Of a stretch of DNA of 11,105 bases, positions 7,508 to 11,105 are shown in pieces. Positions within the stretch are counted from its first letter, which is position 1. The number at the start of each line of letters is the position of its first letter. The translations under genes were made by a program, and so were the position numbers. Location of the stretch: the NCBI GenBank assembly GCA_964514105.1, contig CAZEPJ010000097.1, positions 1 through 11,105 on the forward strand. Direction: 5' to 3'. The notes under the pieces are model-generated. The model saw only the letters and a list, made by a program, of their open reading frames with translations, had not been told where the DNA came from and made no database searches. Source of the DNA: CAZEPJ01 sp964514105. GTDB taxonomy: Bacteria; Desulfobacterota; Desulfocorpusculales; Desulfocorpusculum.

Positions 7508-7543
7508 CGGCCCCCGAAGGCCGCCGGGCCTGCGAAGGCCCGG
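7508..7543 (-). terminator. Tandem GC-rich hairpins directly after the SucD-type gene
   Basis: CCGGGCC (7524-7530) pairs perfectly with GGCCCGG (7537-7543) around six bases, starting four bases past the stop codon. CGGCC (7508-7512) pairs with GGCCG (7519-7523) directly beyond it. Both loops contain TTCG when read on the minus strand. There is no U-tract. They could reduce read-through into the lyase gene or stabilise the ligase message. The remaining 7328-7507 holds only the lyase ribosome binding site and GC-rich sequence without a recognisable promoter. Confidence 0.4.
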
Positions 7544-7546
7544 TCG

Positions 7547-8443
7547 CTAACGCTTGAGGAGTTTCTTGAGCGTCGGGGCAATCTCCTCGGGCCGCTCCAC
7601 CACGTGGGCCCCCGAGTCCTTCAGGGTCTGGATCTTGTCCCTGGCCGATCCCTTGCCCCGTTCGATGATGCTGCTGGCGTGGGAGAAGCGCATGCCAGGC
7701 GGGGCCCAGGCCCCGGCCACGAAGATCACGAACGGCTTGGTGAACTTCTTCTCCCGGATGCACTGGGCCGCCTCCTCCTCGTGAAAACCCCCGATCTCGC
7801 CGAAGACGGCCACGCCCTCCGTGGCGGGGTCGGCCTCGAACATGAGGAGCAGATCGCCCATGGAGATGCCGGTGACGGGCTCGGTCCCCACGTGGACGAC
7901 GGTGCTCATCCCCAGTCCGGCCTCCTTGAGGGCCCAGGGCACCGTGCCCGACTGGCCGCCGCTTCGGGAGATGACCCCCACGGGCCCCGGCACGAAGACC
8001 GTGTTGGCCCATCTGGGGGTTGCCCCCAGCCAGCCCAAGACCGCCTTGCCGGGGTTGATGACCCCGATGGTGCCCGGCCCCAGGATCTTGGCCCCGGCGT
8101 TCTTGGCCACATACATCATCTCCATGATGTCGTGGAGGGGCACGCGCTCCACCGGGGATACGATGAACCGGATACCCGCTTCGATGCACCCGATGACCGC
8201 ATCCCGAAGGGCCGGGCCGGGAACGAAGGTGACCGCGGCGTCGATGGGGCCGTGCCTCTCCACGGCCTCCTCCACCGAATCGTATACCGGGATCCCGTCG
8301 ACTTCCGTGCCCCCCCGGCCCGGGGTGGATCCCGCCACCACCCGGGTCCCGTACGCCTTCATGTATCCCGCACGGGCCGACCCCTCCCGTCCGGTAATGC
8401 CCAAAACGATGACGCTGGTCTTGTCGTCCACTAGGATTCCCAT
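7547..8443 (-). CDS. SucD-family acyl-CoA ligase alpha subunit, probable malate-CoA ligase (MtkB-like)
   Basis: A 298-residue protein of the succinyl-CoA synthetase alpha family, normal length (E. coli SucD 289). The CoA-binding Rossmann domain has GITGREGS (15-22), the GSTPGRGG loop (38-45), and GPGTIGVINP (122-131). The ligase domain has VGVISRSGGQSG (155-166), the conserved glutamate in FGEIGG (E216) and RFSHASSII with H255, the histidine that is phosphorylated in this family. So the protein keeps its catalytic residue and should be active as a nucleoside-triphosphate-forming or -using CoA ligase with the SucC-type subunit upstream. The family covers succinate and malate ligases. Malate is favoured here only by the neighbouring malyl-CoA lyase-type gene. 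Start 8443 has AAGGTGG upstream and lies 14 bases after the ferredoxin-like gene, so the three genes form one operon. Confidence 0.88.
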   Translation of the reverse strand: MGILVDDKTSVIVLGITGREGSARAGYMKAYGTRVVAGSTPGRGGTEVDGIPVYDSVEEAVERHGPIDAAVTFVPGPALRDAVIGCIEAGIRFIVSPVERVPLHDIMEMMYVAKNAGAKILGPGTIGVINPGKAVLGWLGATPRWANTVFVPGPVGVISRSGGQSGTVPWALKEAGLGMSTVVHVGTEPVTGISMGDLLLMFEADPATEGVAVFGEIGGFHEEEAAQCIREKKFTKPFVIFVAGAWAPPGMRFSHASSIIERGKGSARDKIQTLKDSGAHVVERPEEIAPTLKKLLKR

Positions 8444-8457
8444 GTCCCCACCTTCTT

Positions 8458-8745
8458 TCAGTAAGCTGTGCCGTGCTTCTTGCGGTAGTCATCCAGCCCG
8501 GGGATGGGCGCCTCGATCCGGATGGCCTTGTTCCCCCGGAAGTGGCACGCGAACTCGCAGGCCAGACATTCGGTTCCCCGCCGCTTCAACTCCTCGGCGT
8601 CCAGGGAGACACCGGGCTTGCCGTCGATGAGCTCCAAGATCCCCCGGGAGAACTTCTTGCAGGCGTCCACGCACACGTGGGCCCTGCATTCCTTGCACTT
8701 CTCTTCGTCGATGATGACCTTGATGGTCCGCTCTTCGAATTCCAT
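8458..8745 (-). CDS. Small 4Fe-4S ferredoxin-like protein between the ligase subunit genes
   Basis: A 95-residue cytoplasmic protein with seven cysteines. C17, C20, C25 and C29 form CxxCx4CxxxC, and C60, C63 and C67 form CLACEFAC. The spacing differs from the standard CxxCxxCxxxCP ferredoxin motif, and neither group is followed by proline. The second group has only three cysteines, so a single cluster made from both groups, or one 4Fe-4S and one 3Fe-4S cluster, is possible. The arrangement somewhat resembles FixX-type ferredoxins. It begins with a charged stretch and an IDEEKCKEC entry typical of ferredoxins. AGGAGG overlaps the SucC-type stop codon region eight bases before the ATG, and the SucD-type gene follows after 14 bases. 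It is therefore firmly embedded in the ligase operon. The frame is open to 9006 but that part is antisense-like shadow of the beta subunit. Its function with a CoA ligase is unknown. Confidence 0.85.
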   Translation of the reverse strand: MEFEERTIKVIIDEEKCKECRAHVCVDACKKFSRGILELIDGKPGVSLDAEELKRRGTECLACEFACHFRGNKAIRIEAPIPGLDDYRKKHGTAY

Positions 8746-8759
8746 GGGAAGCGACCTCC

Positions 8760-10007
8760 TCACGCGCCGCGGGATTTCCGATACTCTTCCACCAGGGCGC
8801 GCATCCGCTGGGCGAAGAAACCGGTGTTGTACACGTGCTCCCGTCCATAGATCTCGATGGGATTGGGCAGGTCCTTGAGCCCCTCGCGGAGGATCTCCAG
8901 GGCCTCGGGCTCCCGGTTGCCGCACAGAAGGAGGACCGCCGGGAAACCCGGCCGTTTGGGGAGTTCCTCCCGCAGGGCCTTGACCAGCCCGTGGGCGTGA
9001 TGCCACTGCTCCTGATTGGCCATGATGAAGCCGCCCAGGCAGTACCCCTCGATGCCCGGCTGGGAGAGGATGAGCTTGGCCACCCGATAGACCTTGGAGG
9101 CCGGGGGATTGCCGCTGGTGTCGGCATAGTTCGCCACCTTGAGCCCGGCCGTGTTCAGGGCATCCACCCCGAGGATGGCCCCTCCGCCTCCGATGCCGTG
9201 GTACCCGACGGTGGCCACAGCCTCCACGTCCTGGAACATCTCGGCCACGTACGCGGTGCCTCGCAGATCCCCTTCCTCGATGGACCAGGCGATCTCATCG
9301 AAGTCCGTGGGTTCGGAGTTGGACTCCCGGGCCACGCTGATCTCCAGCTCGGGATGGCGGTACGCGGAAGAGTCGTCGATGGCCGCCCGGCAGTCCGCAG
9401 CCATGACCTTGCCGTCCCGGGTGACCACCATGGGGTTGATCTCCAGGGTCCGGCAATCGTACTTCCGGAAGACCCCGTACAGCTTGGTATTGATGTCTGC
9501 CACCTTCTCCAGGAGGTTTCGGGGCACGCCCGCACGCCGGGCCAGATCCAGGGCGTGAAACGGCCGGAGCCCCAGGAAGATGTCCACGTTCACCTTGGAG
9601 AGTTTGCCCTCCGGGACCTCCTCGATCTCCACGCCGCCCTCGCTGCTGAAGATCATCACCGGGGAACGCACCTCCTTGGAGGTGTCCACGATGACGCCCA
9701 CGTAGAATTCTTGGACGATGTCCAGCTTTTCCTCCACCAGGAGCCTCTTGACCACGAATCCCTTGACCTTGGAGCCCAACAGCTCGCCGGCGACCCTCTC
9801 GGCCTCGGCCGGGGTGTCGGCGAAGCGGATGGCCCCGGCCTTGCCCCTCCCCCCGGCCCAGATCTGGACCTTCACGGCCACGGGTTTGCCGATCTTCTCC
9901 GCCAACGCGCGGACCTCTGCCTTGGTGGTGGCCACCCCGCCGGCAGGGATCGGGATTCCCGCCGCCTTGAGGAGGTCCTTGCCCTGATACTCATACAAAC
10001 GGGCCAT
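8760..10007 (-). CDS. SucC-family acyl-CoA ligase beta subunit, probable malate-CoA ligase (MtkA-like)
   Basis: A 415-residue protein, somewhat longer than E. coli SucC (388). The ATP-grasp half is well conserved: MARLYEYQGKDLL at the start, VKVQIWAGGRGKAGAI (45-60), the metal ligand region LEINP (188-192) and AADCRAAIDD (203-212) with D205. The carboxy-terminal half is unusual. The family loop normally like DVGGGA is DTSGNP (296-301), and the usual NIFGGI strand is YCLGGFIMANQEQWHH (322-337). These positions lie near the CoA/phosphate site, so substrate or mechanism may differ from succinate ligase. It should pair with the SucD-type subunit encoded two genes downstream. The start at 10007 has AAAGGAG six bases upstream. 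Expression is likely from the promoter at 10221-10249, with an unusually long leader. Malate as substrate is inferred from the neighbouring lyase. Confidence 0.87.
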   Translation of the reverse strand: MARLYEYQGKDLLKAAGIPIPAGGVATTKAEVRALAEKIGKPVAVKVQIWAGGRGKAGAIRFADTPAEAERVAGELLGSKVKGFVVKRLLVEEKLDIVQEFYVGVIVDTSKEVRSPVMIFSSEGGVEIEEVPEGKLSKVNVDIFLGLRPFHALDLARRAGVPRNLLEKVADINTKLYGVFRKYDCRTLEINPMVVTRDGKVMAADCRAAIDDSSAYRHPELEISVARESNSEPTDFDEIAWSIEEGDLRGTAYVAEMFQDVEAVATVGYHGIGGGGAILGVDALNTAGLKVANYADTSGNPPASKVYRVAKLILSQPGIEGYCLGGFIMANQEQWHHAHGLVKALREELPKRPGFPAVLLLCGNREPEALEILREGLKDLPNPIEIYGREHVYNTGFFAQRMRALVEEYRKSRGA

Positions 10008-10188
10008 GTTCCACTCCTTTATCCGAATCTGACAAGATGCTGTCCCATCCCTGTGGCCAACGGGATCGATCCATCCCCGGGCAACGGTTCACGGGGCCCT
10101 CCACTGCGCCACCACGCTCGACCCCTTGCCGGGAGAGCGGACCGAGGGCGCTCGCCACCGGACTTGCGCGGACGCCGCCACTGTTCAA
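10008..10188 (-). other. Long untranslated leader of the ligase operon
   Basis: Between the operator at 10189-10211 and the start of the SucC-type gene lies a gene-free stretch, giving a transcript leader of about 205 bases from the promoter candidate. It holds the ribosome binding site (AAAGGAG, near 10014-10020) and GC-rich sequence. I did not recognise a known riboswitch or a credible small gene in it. The small open frames crossing it have no ribosome binding site. Confidence 0.5.
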
Positions 10189-10211
10189 TATATGTGACGC
10201 CGTCATATATA
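10189..10211. promoter_or_regulatory. Operator 1: palindrome at the ligase operon start site
   Basis: A 23-bp near-palindrome: TATAT at the left, the core TGACGCCGTCA (10195-10205), and ATATA at the right. It shares 19 of 23 bases with operator 2 at 10314-10336. It covers the expected transcription start of the leftward promoter (near 10214), a position typical of repression. The regulator is unknown; it is not in the window. A dimeric TetR- or GntR-type protein would suit the shape, but I cannot assign it. Confidence 0.75.
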
Positions 10212-10220
10212 GTAAATGGA

Positions 10221-10249
10221 AGCGTATGAAAAACACCCGCCCTTGTCAA
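10221..10249 (-). promoter_or_regulatory. Leftward promoter of the ligase operon
   Basis: On the minus strand a perfect TTGACA (10249-10244) is followed after 17 bases by TACGCT (10226-10221), a weak -10 box with three consensus matches. Upstream of it is an A-tract (six A on the minus strand), perhaps an UP-like element. Operator 1 begins about ten bases downstream. The -35 box is part of the palindrome CTTGTCAAG. Confidence 0.6.
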
Positions 10250-10276
10250 GCGTTTTTTGGGGTGTGGAGAAAGCCC

Positions 10277-10305
10277 TTGACAAGCCGGGCGGATGGGCAT
10301 AAGGT
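10277..10305 (+). promoter_or_regulatory. Rightward promoter of the 134-residue protein gene
   Basis: A perfect TTGACA (10277-10282) is followed after 17 bases by TAAGGT (10300-10305). It is the mirror image of the leftward promoter: same -35 box, same spacer length and an equally weak -10. It is then followed by the identical string TACTATATATGAC leading into operator 2. The predicted start near 10312 gives a leader of about 60 bases to the ATG at 10374. Confidence 0.55.
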
Positions 10306-10313
10306 GCTGTTAC

Positions 10314-10336
10314 TATATATGACATCGTCATAAATA
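10314..10336. promoter_or_regulatory. Operator 2: palindrome at the rightward start site
   Basis: A second 23-bp near-palindrome with the core ATGACATCGTCAT (10319-10331) flanked by TATAT and AAATA. It differs from operator 1 at only four positions. The two operator centres (10200 and 10325) are 125 bp apart, about twelve helical turns, so a regulator bound to both could face the same side of the helix. Confidence 0.75.
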
Positions 10337-10373
10337 ATGAACAAACAGGCCCCCTCCCCTTCATGAGGCGGCG

Positions 10374-10778
10374 ATGGTCTTGGAGCAGAGCGATCGGGTT
10401 CAAGCCGTGGTCAACGAGGCCACATCGGCCCTCCTGGACTGGCTTGCCCAGGGATGGATCCTCTCGGATATGCCGTGGAACGTGGACAGGGCCCGCGTCC
10501 AGGTGCATCGGGATTGGTACGGCCCATACTGGCTGGTGACATTCGCGGTGGACGACGCCCCGTGGTTCGGCGACGTCATCACCGTGGAGGTGGAGGACCA
10601 GGGCCGGGGGGATTTTCGAGCCGACGTGGACGGCTTGGCATTCGTTCGGGAGCACATCGAGTGCCTTCACGCAACCGGCCATGTCCCCAAGGGTCACTGG
10701 CGGTTGCGCCGCCAGATCGCGGGAAATGCGGACGGTCAGGCGCATCACGGGGACGTGGCTGCCGCCTCGAGGCTGTAG
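10374..10778 (+). CDS. Hypothetical protein of 134 residues, divergent from the ligase operon
   Basis: I do not recognise this family. Codon third positions are strongly G/C like the neighbouring genes, and GAGG lies five bases before the ATG. The gene is preceded by a well-formed promoter/operator, so it is probably real. It is rich in tryptophan and aspartate, with six tryptophans (four between residues 23 and 53). A helical amino end (about 5-28) is followed by a probable beta-rich middle with VHRDWYGPYWLVTFAV (44-59) and VITVEVED (68-75), then LAFVREHIECLHATGH (88-103). The tail from about 113 is low in predicted structure. There is no signal peptide, membrane segment, helix-turn-helix or metal motif. 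Sharing the operator with the ligase operon implies co-regulation, perhaps a small accessory or sensor protein. The ATG at 10363 is in another frame. Confidence 0.6.
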   Translation: MVLEQSDRVQAVVNEATSALLDWLAQGWILSDMPWNVDRARVQVHRDWYGPYWLVTFAVDDAPWFGDVITVEVEDQGRGDFRADVDGLAFVREHIECLHATGHVPKGHWRLRRQIAGNADGQAHHGDVAAASRL

Positions 10779-10837
10779 ACAGGGCGGATTCTCCGCGGTC
10801 TCCCATCTCCATGCGCCGCCCCATGCTCTCACTTACC

Positions 10838-10861
10838 TGCCATGGGCGAAGGGCCATGGCA
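10838..10861. repeat. 8-bp inverted repeat in the gap before the oxidoreductase gene
   Basis: TGCCATGG (10838-10845) pairs perfectly with CCATGGCA (10854-10861) around eight bases, 60 bases past the stop of the 134-residue protein gene. No T run follows, so it may be a weak terminator or an operator. The rest of the gene-free stretch 10779-11068 has no recognisable promoter or coding sequence; a smaller repeat of GGCC lies near 10993-11009. Confidence 0.4.
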
Positions 10862-11068
10862 TTGCTTCCGGCGCCCGGGGGCGACCCGCCGTGAAGAAAC
10901 CATACCACAGTGACCTGGTCCTTGGCGCGGCGGGGGGGTGGCGCCTCCCGTGGCCCTCCCTGCCTCCGGGACGGTTCCTCATGATCTTCGAGGCCTTTGG
11001 CCACAGGCCACACGCAGGAAGTGCCCTTTTTGAGATGCGGTTCCAGTCGGGTGCGAGGAGGATTGGAG

Positions 11069-11105
11069 ATGCAGGAGATACGGGTGCATGGACGGGGTGG
11101 GCAGG
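11069..11105 (+). CDS. 2-oxoacid:ferredoxin oxidoreductase gamma subunit, amino end only (cut by the window)
   Basis: Only 12 codons are visible, reading MQEIRVHGRGGQ. This is the highly conserved opening of the gamma subunit of pyruvate (or 2-oxoisovalerate, 2-oxoglutarate) ferredoxin oxidoreductases, usually of the form M-x-E-I-R-x-H-G-R-G-G-Q-G. AGGAGG lies at 11056-11061, seven bases before the ATG. Family members convert a 2-oxoacid plus CoA to an acyl-CoA, CO2 and reduced ferredoxin. The substrate cannot be told from this fragment. With the malyl-CoA-type cluster, a pyruvate enzyme that regenerates acetyl-CoA would fit. The delta, alpha and beta subunit genes would be expected just right of the window. 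Confidence 0.75.
   Translation, partial: MQEIRVHGRGGQ

Noticed and set aside
7318..7581. An 87-codon minus-strand frame spanning the gap between the SucD-type gene and the lyase gene.
   Set aside because: It overlaps both neighbours out of frame, lacks a ribosome binding site and shows no domain.
4304..8434. A stop-free frame of 1376 codons on the plus strand, antisense to glcE, glcD, the lyase and the SucD-type gene.
   Set aside because: It mirrors conserved genes, crosses their intergenic gaps, has no ribosome binding site at its start and is proline/glycine/histidine-rich without a recognisable domain. Long antisense frames are expected in GC-rich DNA.
8746..9006. Upstream extension of the ferredoxin-like frame by 87 residues.
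   Set aside because: The extension overlaps the conserved beta subunit in another frame, while AGGAGG eight bases before 8745 marks the real start.
8835..10229. A 464-codon plus-strand frame opposite the SucC-type gene.
   Set aside because: Antisense shadow of a clearly conserved ATP-grasp protein, without its own ribosome binding site.
10579..11013. A 144-codon minus-strand frame, partly in the gap before the oxidoreductase gene.
   Set aside because: Overlaps the better supported 134-residue gene in antisense, has no ribosome binding site, and is proline/arginine-rich as expected of shadow frames.
1..11105. Search for CRISPR arrays, transposases, insertion-sequence ends, tRNA or rRNA genes.
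   Set aside because: No regularly spaced repeats, transposase motifs or RNA-gene signatures were found by eye; the window looks like ordinary chromosomal metabolism genes.

Overview
The window is GC-rich bacterial DNA in which third codon positions are mostly G or C. It has tight AGGAGG-type ribosome binding sites and a perfect TTGACA -35 box at three promoter candidates. The gene content (GlcDEF with CCG-domain iron-sulfur subunit, 2-oxoacid:ferredoxin oxidoreductase, flavodoxin, small ferredoxin, SucCD-type acyl-CoA ligase) suggests an anaerobic or facultative bacterium, perhaps of the Desulfobacterota or a similar lineage. That assignment is an inference from gene families, not from a marker gene.

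Layout from left to right. Positions 1-159 hold the 3' flank of ada and a possible leftward -35 box at the very edge. ada (1224-160, minus) encodes the two-domain alkylation-repair regulator. A flavodoxin gene diverges from it (1522-1968, plus). A strong 14-bp stem separates the flavodoxin gene from the convergent main cluster. The main cluster runs leftward from 10007 to 2095. In transcription order it holds a SucC-type ligase beta subunit, a small 4Fe-4S ferredoxin-like protein, a SucD-type ligase alpha subunit, a CitE/HpcH-type lyase (malyl-CoA lyase family), then glcD, glcE and glcF. Upstream of it, 10189-10336 is a symmetric divergent control region with two back-to-back TTGACA promoters, each followed by a copy of the same palindromic operator. 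The rightward promoter reads into a gene for an unrecognised 134-residue protein (10374-10778). At the right edge, the first 12 codons of a 2-oxoacid:ferredoxin oxidoreductase gamma subunit are visible (11069 onward).

The genes fit one pathway. GlcDEF would oxidise glycolate to glyoxylate, and the CitE-type lyase would condense glyoxylate with acetyl-CoA to malyl-CoA. The SucCD-type ligase, running as a malate-CoA ligase in the ATP-forming direction, would release malate. Malate would return through pyruvate and the oxidoreductase at the right edge to acetyl-CoA. This is a malyl-CoA cycle for glycolate/glyoxylate oxidation with substrate-level phosphorylation, of the kind reported biochemically for Syntrophobotulus glycolicus. 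The substrate assignments are inference. The families are clear, but lactate, citramalate/itaconate or other 2-hydroxyacid versions cannot be excluded. The least familiar elements are the ferredoxin-like gene placed between the two ligase subunit genes, the divergent carboxy-terminal half of the SucC-type subunit, and the mirrored promoter/operator pair.
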